From assembly GCA_036675345.1 (NCBI GenBank), contig JAKFFE010000043.1, positions 1 through 64,000 of the forward strand: DNA of 64,000 nt, in the 5' to 3' direction. Shown one piece after another: positions 27,245-36,099 of this stretch (position 1 is the first letter of the stretch; each line of letters starts with the position of its first letter). This DNA comes from JALYOC01 sp036675345 (lineage in GTDB: Bacteria > Myxococcota > Myxococcia > Myxococcales > Myxococcaceae). The translations under genes were made by a program, and so were the position numbers. The notes under the pieces were generated by a model. The model saw only the letters and a list, made by a program, of their open reading frames with translations, made no database searches and had not been told where the DNA came from.

Positions 27245-28291
27245 ATGTCAGCTCCGCTCATGAACCTGGACGCGCTTGGCTGGAGTGAAGCGCTGGCCCA
27301 GGCCTTCGCCACCGCCACCCGGGGGGCTCCCCCGCTGGTGGCCGGGCGGATCACCCGGCAGGAGCGCGGGACGTATTACGTGGAGACCGAGAAGGGCACC
27401 CTGATCGCCCGGCTGCCCGGACGGCTGCGGCACCGTTCCTCCCATCCGCTGGACCTGCCGGCGGTGGGCGACTGGGTGGCCCTGAGCGTGGTCTCCGATC
27501 CGGCGCTGGTGCACGAGATCCTCCCCCGCAGCTCCTTGCTGGCGCGCAAGGCGGTGGAGGACCGCGCCGGCGAGGTACAGATCATCGCCGCCAACGTGGA
27601 CCGGGTGCTGATCGTGGAGGCGATCGACGTGCCGGTGAACCCGGCCCGGCTGGAGCGGCTGTTGGCCTTCGCCCGGGAGAGCGGCGCCCAGCCAGTGCTG
27701 GTACTGAACAAGGCGGACCTGGCGCCGGATCCGGTGGCGGCGGTGGCCCGGGCGCGGGAGCTGGTGGGCGAGGCGGTGGTGCTGTCGATCAGCGCCAAGA
27801 GCGGCGAGGGGATGGAGGCGGTGCGCACCCTGCTGCCCCCGGCCCAGACCGGGATCCTGGTCGGCTCCTCGGGCGCGGGGAAGTCCACCATCGCCAACTC
27901 ACTGCTGGGCGAGGCCCGGCAGGCCACCACCGAGGTGCGGGTGGGAGATGCCCGGGGCCGCCACACCACCACCCACCGGGAGATGTTCGTGCTCCCCAAC
28001 GGGGCGCTGCTGATCGACGGCCCGGGGATGCGGGAGTTCGGCCTCTGGTTGGCGGACGGCGCGGTGGGCGAGACGTTCCCGGAGGTGGAGACGCTGGCCC
28101 GGCAGTGCCGCTTCTCCGACTGCTCGCACCAGATCGAACCGGGGTGCGCGGTGCAAGCGGCGATCGAGGCCGGGACCCTGCCCCCGGAGCGGCTGGCCGG
28201 CTTCCTGAAGCTGCTCTCCGACAACCAGCGGCGGGCGCAGCGGCACGATTCGCGCGCCGGCGGTGGGACCAGCAAGAAGCGGAAGAAGTAG
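27245..28291 (+). CDS. rsgA: Ribosome small-subunit GTPase RsgA
   Basis: A 348-residue circularly permuted GTPase that helps mature the 30S subunit. The OB-fold (about 25-100) is followed by the permuted G-domain in the order G4 (VLNKADL), G5-like (SAKSG), G1 (GSSGAGKST), G2 (TTTHRE) and G3 (IDGPGMREF). The C-terminal zinc site is C-x5-C-x-H-x5-C in CRFSDCSHQIEPGC. The tail is very basic (SKKRKK), fitting rRNA contact. ATG 27245 is taken; ATG 27260 is an alternative, and neither has a good ribosome site. It is 64 bases after the peptidase gene. Confidence 0.95.
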   Translation: MSAPLMNLDALGWSEALAQAFATATRGAPPLVAGRITRQERGTYYVETEKGTLIARLPGRLRHRSSHPLDLPAVGDWVALSVVSDPALVHEILPRSSLLARKAVEDRAGEVQIIAANVDRVLIVEAIDVPVNPARLERLLAFARESGAQPVLVLNKADLAPDPVAAVARARELVGEAVVLSISAKSGEGMEAVRTLLPPAQTGILVGSSGAGKSTIANSLLGEARQATTEVRVGDARGRHTTTHREMFVLPNGALLIDGPGMREFGLWLADGAVGETFPEVETLARQCRFSDCSHQIEPGCAVQAAIEAGTLPPERLAGFLKLLSDNQRRAQRHDSRAGGGTSKKRKK

Positions 28292-28378
28292 CCCGCTGCT
28301 TTGTGCCAGCAGCCCAGTTAACTGCCGGCACCCCAAGCGGATGGTCTTTCCGGGCCGGGGGGAGCATGCCTGCGGCCC

Positions 28379-29692
28379 GTGGATCCGCTCCTCTATGCGC
28401 GCGCCCAGATGGGCCTCTCGTTGGGCTTTCACATCCTGTTCGCGGCGGCGGGGATTGCCCTCCCCGCCCTGATGGTCGCCGCGGATGTGCTCCACCGCCG
28501 GACCGGCCACTCCGACTGGCTGGAGCTCTCCGCGCGGCTGGCCAAGGGGACCGCGGTGCTGTTCGCGGTGGGCGCGGTCTCGGGGACGGTGCTCTCCTTC
28601 GAGCTGGGATTGCTGTGGCCCACCTTCATGGGCCGCTTCGGCTCGTTGGTGGGGCTGCCCTTCGCCCTGGAGGGTTACGCCTTCTTCACCGAGGCCATCT
28701 TCCTGGGGATCTATCTGTACGGGCGGCAGCGGGTGTCCAGCGGGATGCACCTGTTCGCGGGGGTGATGGTGGCGCTGAGCGGGGCCGCCTCGGCGGGGTT
28801 CGTCACCCTGGTCAACGCCTTCATGAACAACCCCTCCGGGTTCCGGATCGAAGAGGGGCAACTGGTGGACCTGGATCCGATCGCCGCCATGTTCAGCCCC
28901 TCCTGGCTGACCCAGATCCCGCACGTGCTGATCTCCTGCTACCAGGCGGTGGGGTTCGCGATGGCCGGGATCCACGCGCTGATGCTGTGGCGCCATCCCC
29001 ACAGCAGCTTCCACCGTCGGGCGCTGACCCTGGCGCTGGTGATGGGGGCGGTGGCCGCGTTGCTACAACCGCTGTCCGGGGATCTGTCCGCCAAGCATCT
29101 GGCCCAACACCAGCCGATAAAGCTGGCGGCGATGGAGGGACACTTCCAGACCCGGACCCGGGCGCCGATCCGGCTGGGCGGGGAGATCGACGTGGAGAAG
29201 GGCGAGTCCCGGGGCGGGATCGAGCTGCCGGGCGCGCTTTCGTTCCTGGCCTTCGCCGACTTCCAGGCGGAGGTGAAGGGACTCAACGACTTCCCCCGTG
29301 AAGAGTGGCCCAACATCCCGGCCACCCACCTGTTCTTCCAGCTGATGGTGGGTTCGGGGATGGTGATGGCCGCGGTGGGGGTGTGGGCCCTGGCCTCGGT
29401 GGTGTTCCGCCGGCGGCTGCCCTCCTCCCGCTGGTTCCTGGGGACGGTGATCGCCAGTGGCCCCCTGGGGATGGTGGCCCTGGAGTCGGGGTGGATGGTC
29501 ACCGAGCTGGGACGGCAGCCGTGGGTGGTCCGGGGCGCGCTGAAGACCGCCGAGGCGGTCACCCCCTTCCCGCACCTCTCCGCGCCCTTCTGGCTGTTCG
29601 CCCTCGTCTATCTGTTCCTGGGGGTGATCGTGGCCTCGCTGCTGTGGACCCAGGTGGCCAAGACCGCCCGGCTGCCCGGAGACGCGCGATGA
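28379..29692 (+). CDS. cydA: Cytochrome bd ubiquinol oxidase subunit I
   Basis: A 437-residue haem-binding membrane subunit with about nine helices. The quinol oxidase reduces oxygen to water with high affinity in the inner membrane. An early haem-ligand His lies in GFHILF, and the GWMVTELGRQPW motif is present near residue 380. The Q loop is short, as in the cyanide-insensitive (CIO-like) branch rather than the long-loop E. coli enzyme. The GTG start directly precedes the first helix. It overlaps cydB by four bases (ATGA). No cydC, cydD or cydX is adjacent. Confidence 0.96.
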   Translation: MDPLLYARAQMGLSLGFHILFAAAGIALPALMVAADVLHRRTGHSDWLELSARLAKGTAVLFAVGAVSGTVLSFELGLLWPTFMGRFGSLVGLPFALEGYAFFTEAIFLGIYLYGRQRVSSGMHLFAGVMVALSGAASAGFVTLVNAFMNNPSGFRIEEGQLVDLDPIAAMFSPSWLTQIPHVLISCYQAVGFAMAGIHALMLWRHPHSSFHRRALTLALVMGAVAALLQPLSGDLSAKHLAQHQPIKLAAMEGHFQTRTRAPIRLGGEIDVEKGESRGGIELPGALSFLAFADFQAEVKGLNDFPREEWPNIPATHLFFQLMVGSGMVMAAVGVWALASVVFRRRLPSSRWFLGTVIASGPLGMVALESGWMVTELGRQPWVVRGALKTAEAVTPFPHLSAPFWLFALVYLFLGVIVASLLWTQVAKTARLPGDAR

Positions 29693-30696
29693 GCCCGGCC
29701 TTGGCGATGGCCGGGGTGCTGGTGGCGGCGCTGACCGCCTACCTGCTGCTGGGGGGGGCGGACTTCGGCGCCGGGGTGTGGGACCTGCTGGCCCGGGGAC
29801 CGCGCAAGCAGCAACAGCGGGAGCTGATCGAGCACGCCATCGGTCCGATCTGGGAGGCGAACCACGTGTGGCTGATCTTCGCCGCGGTGGTGCTGTTCGG
29901 GGCCTTCCCGGCGGCGTTCGCCGCCATCTCCACCGCGCTGCACGTGCCGCTGACCTTGTTCCTGGTCGGGATCGTCTTTCGCGGGTCGGCGTTCGTGTTC
30001 CGCAGCTACGACCCGGAGCACCGCGGCCGCTGGGGACCGCTGTTCTCGATCGCCTCGGTGATCTCCCCCTTCCTGCTCGGCGCCGCGGTGGGCACCCTGG
30101 CCAGTGGACGGATCCGGATGGAGGGGACCGCGATCTCCTCCGGCTTCTTCGGGCCCTGGCTGGCGCCCTTCCCCTTCGCGGTGGGCGCGCTGACCCTGGC
30201 CCTGTGCGCGTTCCTGGCCGCCACCTATCTGGCCCGGGAGGCGCCGGAGGGGCCGCTGCGGGAGGACTTCCGCCACAAGGCCCTGGGCGCCAGCGCGGTC
30301 CTGTTGGCCCTCTCGCTGCTGACCCTGGGACTGGCGCACCGGGGAGCACCGCGGATCTTCGCCGGGCTGATCGGCGGCAGCGCCACCCCGGTGGTGGTGG
30401 GGGGCGCACTGGCGGCGCTGATCGCGGTGTGGGCGCTGAGCCGGCGGAAGTACGGGGTGGCCCGACTGGCCGCAGGCGCGTTCGCCACCCTGCTGTTCGC
30501 CGGCTGGGCGATCTCCCAGCACCCCTACCTGATCGTCCCCGATCTCACCCTGGACCAGGCGGCCTCCAACCCCCGCACCCTGCAGGCGTTGCTGTGGGCC
30601 ACCCTGGCCGGGGTCCCGATCCTGGGCCCCTCGCTGTGGTTGCTGTTCAAGGTCTTCAAGTCCCCCCGGCAGATGCCTCCTCCCAGCGGGGCCTAG
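29689..30696 (+). CDS. cydB: Cytochrome bd ubiquinol oxidase subunit II
   Basis: A 335-residue polytopic partner of CydA. It begins with the family hallmark LLGGADFGAGVWDLLARG, followed by GPIWEANHVWLIF with the conserved Glu-Ala-Asn-His. About eight helices are predicted. The ATG overlaps the cydA stop, so the two are translationally coupled. Its stop shares bases with the stop of the convergent gene on the other strand (palindromic CTAG). Confidence 0.96.
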   Translation: MSPALAMAGVLVAALTAYLLLGGADFGAGVWDLLARGPRKQQQRELIEHAIGPIWEANHVWLIFAAVVLFGAFPAAFAAISTALHVPLTLFLVGIVFRGSAFVFRSYDPEHRGRWGPLFSIASVISPFLLGAAVGTLASGRIRMEGTAISSGFFGPWLAPFPFAVGALTLALCAFLAATYLAREAPEGPLREDFRHKALGASAVLLALSLLTLGLAHRGAPRIFAGLIGGSATPVVVGGALAALIAVWALSRRKYGVARLAAGAFATLLFAGWAISQHPYLIVPDLTLDQAASNPRTLQALLWATLAGVPILGPSLWLLFKVFKSPRQMPPPSGA

Positions 30697-31181
30697 CGCT
30701 GGCCGCCGTCGGGAGGCTCCTCCCCCACCAACTCCTTCTGGGCCTCGCCCGGACGGGTGGAGCGCGCCAGCACCGCCTGGGTGGTGGAGAGGTGCCGGGT
30801 AAGGACGAACAGCTCGTCGGACATCAGCTGCATCAGCTGGATCGCCTGGCCCAGCTTGTCCACCGGACCCTTCTCCACCGGGCCCAGCGCATCGCGGCGG
30901 GCCTGCAGGGCCTTGAGCTCCCCGTGGGTCTTCACCGAGACCTCATCCAGCGACGCCGCCAGCCGCGCCTGACGCTCGGTCAGCTCCTGGGCCATCTTCC
31001 GGGTGGCCTCCAGGTTCTCGGTCAGCGAGGCCAGTGAGCCTCCCCCGGAGCCGGTCAGCTGCAGCAGCTGTCCCCTCGCCCACAGCACGCCGAACAGGAT
31101 CGCCACCAGGTGCAGCGACAGCAGCACGGCGATGGTGGTCAGCAGCAGCGTCTGGGTCCGCTGGGTGTTCTCGGAGGTCAT
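30693..31181 (-). CDS. Single-pass membrane coiled-coil protein
   Basis: A 162-residue protein of unknown function. A membrane helix lies at about residues 11-35 (TLLLTTIAVLLSLHLVAILFG), followed by a Leu/Glu/Gln-rich coiled coil (about 45-145) and a polar tail. The ATG at 31181 precedes the helix by ten residues. The architecture is like a methyl-accepting or tether protein without a signalling domain. It is divergent from the MFS carrier (94 bases) and overlaps the end of cydB. Confidence 0.6.
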   Translation of the reverse strand: MTSENTQRTQTLLLTTIAVLLSLHLVAILFGVLWARGQLLQLTGSGGGSLASLTENLEATRKMAQELTERQARLAASLDEVSVKTHGELKALQARRDALGPVEKGPVDKLGQAIQLMQLMSDELFVLTRHLSTTQAVLARSTRPGEAQKELVGEEPPDGGQR

Positions 31182-31235
31182 CGGTCCATCCAAGCGCGTT
31201 CGCGCAGCGGACCCACCCAGAAGTGGGACCAAGCG

Positions 31236-31264
31236 TTGACAGGTCAGCTCCGGGCCTCTACTGG
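31236..31264 (+). promoter_or_regulatory. Promoter of the MFS carrier
   Basis: A perfect -35 TTGACA (31236-31241) is followed after 17 bases by TACTGG (31259-31264). Initiation near 31271 would leave only about five bases before the ATG, which has no ribosome site. Confidence 0.5.
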
Positions 31265-31275
31265 CCCCGGCCACG

Positions 31276-32481
31276 ATGGCTGCGACGGCGTGGTGGCGGG
31301 AACCGACCCGGGATCAGTGGACGGCGTTTGGCGCGGCCTGGGCCGGCTGGGTGCTGGACGCATTCGACTTCACCATCTTCCTGCTGGTGATGCCCTCCAT
31401 CGCCAGGGAGTTCGGGGTCACCTACTCCAGCACCGCGCTCTCGGTGACCCTCACCCTGCTGATGCGGCTGTTGGGGGGGCTGGTGGCTGGCTCGCTGGCG
31501 GATCGCTTCGGCCGACGGTTGCCGCTGATGCTGTCCATCGTCTGGTTCGCGCTCTGCGACGGCGCGGTGGCCCTGGCCCCCAGCTTCACCTGGGTGGTGG
31601 TGCTGCGGACCCTGTTCGGCTTCGGGATGGGCGCGGAGTGGACCGCCGGCGCCACCCTGGCCATGGAGAGCTGGCCGGCCCGGACCCGCGGGTTGGCCTC
31701 CGGGGTGCTCCAGGGCAGCTGGGCCATCGGCTACCTGGTGGCGGGCTACGTGGCCGCCTGGGTGGTGCCGCTGTATGGCTGGCGGCCGCTGTTCGCCCTG
31801 GCCGCGCTGCCGGCGCTGCTGGTGATCCCGATCCGCGCCTTCGTGAAGGATCCGCCCCGCACCACCGCCTCCCCGGTGGCGGTTCCGCTGGCCTCCTTGC
31901 TGGGATCGTCCAGGCTGCGGCTGCGAATCGGCTGGGCGGCGGCGGTGCTGGCGCTGGGCTTTGCCGGCTACTACGGGCTGACCGCCCTGTACCCCACCCT
32001 GCTCCAGACCCGGCTGGGCCTGGACGCGCTGGGGGTGGCCAACCTGGTGGCCTGGTTCAACGTGGGGATGATGGCGGGGGGAATCGCCAGCGGGGCGCTG
32101 GCCTCCCGGCGCTCCGCCACCCTGGCGATCGGGCTGTTCGCGCTGCTGACCGTGCCGGCACTGCCGCTGTATCTGGGGATGGTGCCGCTGGGGTTGGGGC
32201 TGGGCGCGTTTTTGGCCGGGCTGACCGGCGCCGGGCACTCGGGGGTGACCCCGTATCTGCTCCACTCGCTGTTCCCGGAGGAGGTGCGCGCGCGCTGCAC
32301 CGGGCTGGCCTACCACCTGGGGGCATTCCTGGCCGCCTTCGTCCCCTTCGGGGTGGCCGCCCTTTCCCAGCGGATCCCGATGGAGGACGCGATCCTGTGG
32401 GTGGTGGCGACTTCCGAGCTGCTGCTGGTGGCGCTGCTGTTCTCCACCCGGCGGTGGGTGAAGACCGCCGCCGCCGCTTGA
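31276..32481 (+). CDS. MFS transporter, metabolite:H+ symporter type
   Basis: A 401-residue carrier with about twelve membrane helices. The first loop has GGLVAGSLADRFGRRLPL, the MFS A-motif. Near the start AGWVLDAFDFTIFLLVMP places it among sialate/lactate/aromatic-acid type symporters (conserved Asp pair in helix 1). It probably takes up a small organic acid with protons; the substrate is not determinable. It is 94 bases from a divergent gene and has its own promoter. It stops four bases before the convergent glycosyltransferase. Confidence 0.88.
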   Translation: MAATAWWREPTRDQWTAFGAAWAGWVLDAFDFTIFLLVMPSIAREFGVTYSSTALSVTLTLLMRLLGGLVAGSLADRFGRRLPLMLSIVWFALCDGAVALAPSFTWVVVLRTLFGFGMGAEWTAGATLAMESWPARTRGLASGVLQGSWAIGYLVAGYVAAWVVPLYGWRPLFALAALPALLVIPIRAFVKDPPRTTASPVAVPLASLLGSSRLRLRIGWAAAVLALGFAGYYGLTALYPTLLQTRLGLDALGVANLVAWFNVGMMAGGIASGALASRRSATLAIGLFALLTVPALPLYLGMVPLGLGLGAFLAGLTGAGHSGVTPYLLHSLFPEEVRARCTGLAYHLGAFLAAFVPFGVAALSQRIPMEDAILWVVATSELLLVALLFSTRRWVKTAAAA

Positions 32482-32485
32482 GGGC

Positions 32486-33580
32486 TCAGCCCTCCGGCTG
32501 GAACCACTTTCCCTTCTTGGCCAGGGCGCGCTCCAGCTGTTCGTCCAGGGCCCGCTTGAGCTCCTGGTTCCCGTCCTGCTGGTACGAGGACAGCGCCTGG
32601 GCGTAGCGGGGGACCTGGGCCAGGAACTCCTGCACGGTGCGATCGTCCAGCTCCGGAGCGTGCCGGCCGTAGTGCAGCTTCTCCACGTAGCGGGCGTTGA
32701 GGATCTGTTCGAACTGCCCCCCCACCGGGTGGGAGAGGATCGGCTTGTGCAGGTACACCGCCTCGCTGAGCAGGGTGAACCCGCCGCCGGCGATCACCGC
32801 CCGGGCGGTGCGCAGGTCTTCGATGAAGCCCGCCTCGCTGAAGGGTCGGAAGGTCAGGTTGTCCTCCACCTGGTCCTGCTTGAGGTCGCGGCGCATCCCG
32901 TAGATCCGGAACGGGACCCTGGCGCGCTTGAGGATCTGGGGCAGGGCCACGTTGGTGGTGGACGTCTGGTAGACCACCACGTGGTCCCCCACCTCCCGCT
33001 TCGCCTCCAGGATCTCCGGGCGCAGGATGGACGGGATCAGGGTGGTCCGCTCCTTGCGCAGCTCCGGGCGAAAGAAGGTCGTCACCAGGTAGTGGAAGGC
33101 GCCGGGCAGCTTGGACTTCACCAGCGCCCGGCTGAGCTGGAAGTCCGCCTCGTGGCCTTCGATCAGCTCTGGCTCCAACCGGCACCGGTTGAGGATCTGC
33201 ATGTTGTCGATGCTGATCAGCGGCAGCCGGTGGTTCTGGGCGAACAGGTAGCTGAAGGTCTCGAAGTCGCTGATCACCACGTCCGGCTGGAAGCTCTCCA
33301 GGATCCCGAAGTACTGGACGATGTTCTTCGGCCAGCCGGTGACCAGGCCCTTGAGGTTCTGCACCAGGGTCTGCCAGGTGCGGACCTCGTTGGCCTCGTA
33401 GGCGATGGTGTAGCCCCAGATGCCGCGGACGTTGGGAAACCGCCGGTGCAAGAACTCCTGCGCCCGGCCCGAGGCCACGATGTGGACCTCATGCCCCGAG
33501 GCCAACAGGTGATCGATCACCACCCGCGAGCGGGTGGCGTGTCCCATGCCCTCGCCGACGACTCCGTAGAGGATCTTCAT
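32486..33580 (-). CDS. Glycosyltransferase, MJ1255/GT28-like
   Basis: A 364-residue GT-B fold enzyme. The N-terminal acceptor half begins ILYGVVGEGMGHATRS, the glycine/His-rich loop of this group. The C-terminal half has the nucleotide-sugar binding segment AGGGFTLLSEAVYLHKPIL followed by GGQFEQILNARYVE. Members of this family are found in cell-envelope sugar pathways, but the sugar and acceptor are unknown. No membrane segment is seen. TATCTT eight bases before the ATG may be its -10. The REP-like palindrome lies 50 bases upstream. Confidence 0.87.
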   Translation of the reverse strand: MKILYGVVGEGMGHATRSRVVIDHLLASGHEVHIVASGRAQEFLHRRFPNVRGIWGYTIAYEANEVRTWQTLVQNLKGLVTGWPKNIVQYFGILESFQPDVVISDFETFSYLFAQNHRLPLISIDNMQILNRCRLEPELIEGHEADFQLSRALVKSKLPGAFHYLVTTFFRPELRKERTTLIPSILRPEILEAKREVGDHVVVYQTSTTNVALPQILKRARVPFRIYGMRRDLKQDQVEDNLTFRPFSEAGFIEDLRTARAVIAGGGFTLLSEAVYLHKPILSHPVGGQFEQILNARYVEKLHYGRHAPELDDRTVQEFLAQVPRYAQALSSYQQDGNQELKRALDEQLERALAKKGKWFQPEG

Positions 33581-33630
33581 CGGGGCTCAAGATAGTCCCG
33601 ATGCGCCCGGAAGCCTGACGCGCCCGGCCA

Positions 33631-33691
33631 ATAAAGGGGACAGGCTACATTTCGGACGCGCTGCGGCTGAAATGTAGCCAGTCCCCTTTAT
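33631..33691. repeat. REP/MITE-like palindrome
   Basis: Two 23-base arms (33631-33653 and 33669-33691) are inverted copies with one mismatch, around a 15-base GC-rich loop. Each arm begins ATAAAGGGGAC and ends CTACATTTC. The AT-rich arms contrast with the surrounding 70 % GC DNA. The pattern GGGGACAG-CTACATTT recalls palindromes mobilised by REP-associated tyrosine transposases, but no such gene lies in the window. The position, between the head of one minus-strand gene and the tail of the next, is typical of such elements. Confidence 0.8.
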
Positions 33692-33703
33692 GGTCTCCGT
33701 GCG

Positions 33704-34543
33704 TCACAGCAGCGGCAGTTGGGCGGGCGCCTGGGGCGGCTTGACCGGAGGAGGCGCTTCGTCTGTTTCCGGTGGCCCGGAGAAGGTGAAGGCCTCCCCG
33801 CTGAAGGTGGCAGTCACCGGACCGTGGTCGCTGGTGCCGAACTCCCGCACCGACCCGGCACCGGTGGCGGCGGACTCCAGGGCCTGGCTCACCAGCACGT
33901 AGTCCAGGCGCCAGCCCAGGTTCCGCTCGCGCGAGTTCCGCCACGGCGCCCACCAGCTGAACAGCTGATCGTTGTCCGGCTCGAACTTCCGTCCCAGGTC
34001 CACCAGCCCCCGGCCCAGGATCCGGGCGAACAGCGCCCGCTCCTCGGGGGTCTGGCCGATCTGCTCCGGCTTGCGCAGCTTGGGGTGCACGTCCCGCTCT
34101 TCGCGGGCCACGTTCAGATCTCCGCACAGGATCAGCTGCTTGCCCTGCGCGTGCAGACCGATGATCCACTGCTCCATCGCCTCCAGGAACCGCACCTTGG
34201 CCGGGTAGTCCTTGTTCCCGTTGGGCACGTAGATCGACGCGAAGACCTTGCCCTCCACCTCGGCGGTGACGATCCGGGTCTCGGTGTCGAAGTCCGGGTG
34301 GCTGAACACCGGCCGGCGGGGAAAGCGGGATCGCTTCAGGTGCAGCCCCACCCCCGAGTAGCCCTTGTGCCCGTGCCAGTAGCACCAGTACCCCTCCAGC
34401 GCGCACAGCGCCGCGGGCACGTGCTCGGGGGAGGCCTTGATCTCCTGCAGACACAGCACGTCCGGCTGCTCCTTGAGCACCCACTCGAGGACCTGACCCT
34501 CACGGGCCCGGACTCCATTCACGTTCCAGGTGGTGACCTTCAT
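33704..34543 (-). CDS. xth: Exodeoxyribonuclease III (AP endonuclease)
   Basis: A 279-residue Mg-dependent nuclease that removes 3' blocks and nicks abasic sites in base-excision repair. Motifs in order are TWNVNGVRAR, the metal-binding Glu in CLQEIKAS, YVPNGNKDYPAK, CGDLNVA, LDYVLVS and the catalytic SDHGPV. It uses the XthA fold with a Pro-rich tail of about 25 residues not needed for activity in the family. ATG 34543 coincides with the family start (MKVTTWNVNG); the long upstream frame belongs to antisense of the P450. It is divergent from P450 across 99 bases. Confidence 0.95.
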   Translation of the reverse strand: MKVTTWNVNGVRAREGQVLEWVLKEQPDVLCLQEIKASPEHVPAALCALEGYWCYWHGHKGYSGVGLHLKRSRFPRRPVFSHPDFDTETRIVTAEVEGKVFASIYVPNGNKDYPAKVRFLEAMEQWIIGLHAQGKQLILCGDLNVAREERDVHPKLRKPEQIGQTPEERALFARILGRGLVDLGRKFEPDNDQLFSWWAPWRNSRERNLGWRLDYVLVSQALESAATGAGSVREFGTSDHGPVTATFSGEAFTFSGPPETDEAPPPVKPPQAPAQLPLL

Positions 34544-34630
34544 CCGCCCGGTTCCATACCAATCCGGCGGCTGATGCGCTCCATCAGTGGAGCCGGAAGT
34601 TCCCCCAGCATGCGGGCGGGAGGGGCCGCA

Positions 34631-34636
34631 TAGGAT
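34631..34636 (+). promoter_or_regulatory. -10 box for leaderless P450 start
   Basis: TAGGAT stands exactly six bases before ATG 34643, with no Shine-Dalgarno between. This is the same geometry as at 18106 and 50949. Confidence 0.42.
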
Positions 34637-34642
34637 TGGGAC

Positions 34643-36031
34643 ATGGCCCCGCTCCAGCCCACCGCCCGACCCGCCCCCCTGATCCCCGGCCACTGGCTCA
34701 AAGGCTCCATCGAAGAGCGCCGGCAGGACCCCTTCGCGCTGATGCGGCGGCTCTCCGAGCTGGGGGACGTCTCCCAGTTCCGGGCCTACTGGGTCTACGT
34801 CTACCAGCTGTCCCACCCCGACGCGCTCAAGCACGTGCTGGTGGACAAGGCCGCCAACTACCGCAAGGGGGTGTCCTTCGAGGCGCTGCGGCCGCTGCTG
34901 GGCAACGGGCTGCTCACCGCCGAGGGCGAGCTGTGGATGCGCAACCGCCGGCTGGCCCAGCCTGCCTTCCACCGGGAGCGGCTGGCCAAGCTGGTGGAGA
35001 TGATGGTGGACGCCACCGACCGGGTCCTGACCCGCTGGGATCCGGCCGCCGCCACCGGGGCCCCGCTGAACGTGGCCCCGGACATGATGGGGCTGACGAT
35101 GTCGGTGGTGGCGCGCGCCCTGTTCAGCGCGGATGTCACCGGCGATGCGGCCGAGGTGGGCGCGGCGCTGACCTGTGCCCTGGAGGAGACCAACCACCGG
35201 CTGCTCTCCTTCAACCCCATCGAGCGGTTCCTCCCCACCCAGCGCAACCGCGACTTTTCCCGCGCGATGGAGACCATGAACGCGGTGGTGAACCGGATCA
35301 TCGGCGAGCGCCGCGCCGGTCGGGGCCTCGAGGACGACCTGCTGGGGATGCTGATGGCAGCCAAGGATCAGGAGACCGGGGAGTCGATGAACGACGCGCA
35401 GCTGCGCGACGAGGCGATGACCCTGTTCCTGGCCGGACACGAGACCACCGCGGTGGCGCTGAGTTGGATGTGGTACCTGCTGTCCAAGCACCCGGAGATC
35501 CAGCGCCGGGTCCGGGCCGAGATCCAAGAGGTGCTGGGGACCCGCGCCCCCACCGCGGCGGATCTGCCCCGGCTCAAGTACCTCTCCCGCTGCTGGGACG
35601 AGACCCTGCGGCTCTACCCGCCGGTGTGGGTCACCGGCCGGGAGACCCTGGCCGAGGACGAGATCATGGGCTTCCGGGTCCCGGCCCGCACCGTGGTCTC
35701 CATTCCCATCTACACCGTGCACCACAGCCCCCGCTTCTGGGACCAGCCGGAGGTGTTCGACCCGGATCGCTTCACCCCCGAGCGCTCCCAGGGACGCCCC
35801 AAGCACGCCTATCTCCCGTTCGGAGGGGGCCAGCGGCTGTGCATCGGGAACAACTTCGCGATCATGGAGGCCCAGGTGATCGCCGCCCGGGTGCTCCAGC
35901 GCTTCGAGCTGGCGGTGCCCGACGGCTACACCGCCCATCCCGAGCCCCTGGTCACCCTCCGACCCCAGGGCGGAATGCCGCTGATCCTGCGGGCGGTGGA
36001 TGCCTCCGGGGCGCGGGTGGCCTCCGCGTAG
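34643..36031 (+). CDS. Cytochrome P450
   Basis: A 462-residue soluble monooxygenase. The I-helix oxygen-binding motif is AGHETT, the K-helix ExxR is ETLR, and the haem loop is FGGGQRLCIG with the thiolate Cys. Its sequence character (RLYPPVWVTGRE, YTVHHSPRFWDQPEVFDPDRF) is like the CYP102/CYP4-like bacterial fatty-acid or lipid hydroxylases, though no fused reductase is present and no ferredoxin is adjacent. The substrate is unknown. No signal peptide. The next gene, lgt-like, follows after 68 bases, so co-transcription is possible. Confidence 0.95.
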   Translation: MAPLQPTARPAPLIPGHWLKGSIEERRQDPFALMRRLSELGDVSQFRAYWVYVYQLSHPDALKHVLVDKAANYRKGVSFEALRPLLGNGLLTAEGELWMRNRRLAQPAFHRERLAKLVEMMVDATDRVLTRWDPAAATGAPLNVAPDMMGLTMSVVARALFSADVTGDAAEVGAALTCALEETNHRLLSFNPIERFLPTQRNRDFSRAMETMNAVVNRIIGERRAGRGLEDDLLGMLMAAKDQETGESMNDAQLRDEAMTLFLAGHETTAVALSWMWYLLSKHPEIQRRVRAEIQEVLGTRAPTAADLPRLKYLSRCWDETLRLYPPVWVTGRETLAEDEIMGFRVPARTVVSIPIYTVHHSPRFWDQPEVFDPDRFTPERSQGRPKHAYLPFGGGQRLCIGNNFAIMEAQVIAARVLQRFELAVPDGYTAHPEPLVTLRPQGGMPLILRAVDASGARVASA

Positions 36032-36099
36032 ACGTTCCCTCCAAGCCGGGCTTCGCTCTGGCGGGCGGAGCCTGTAGGAAGCTCCGCCTGGAGGCAGCC

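Noticed and set aside
30693..30696. Possible frameshift at the cydB end
   Set aside because: The shared CTAG is simply two convergent TAG stops; both proteins have normal ends.
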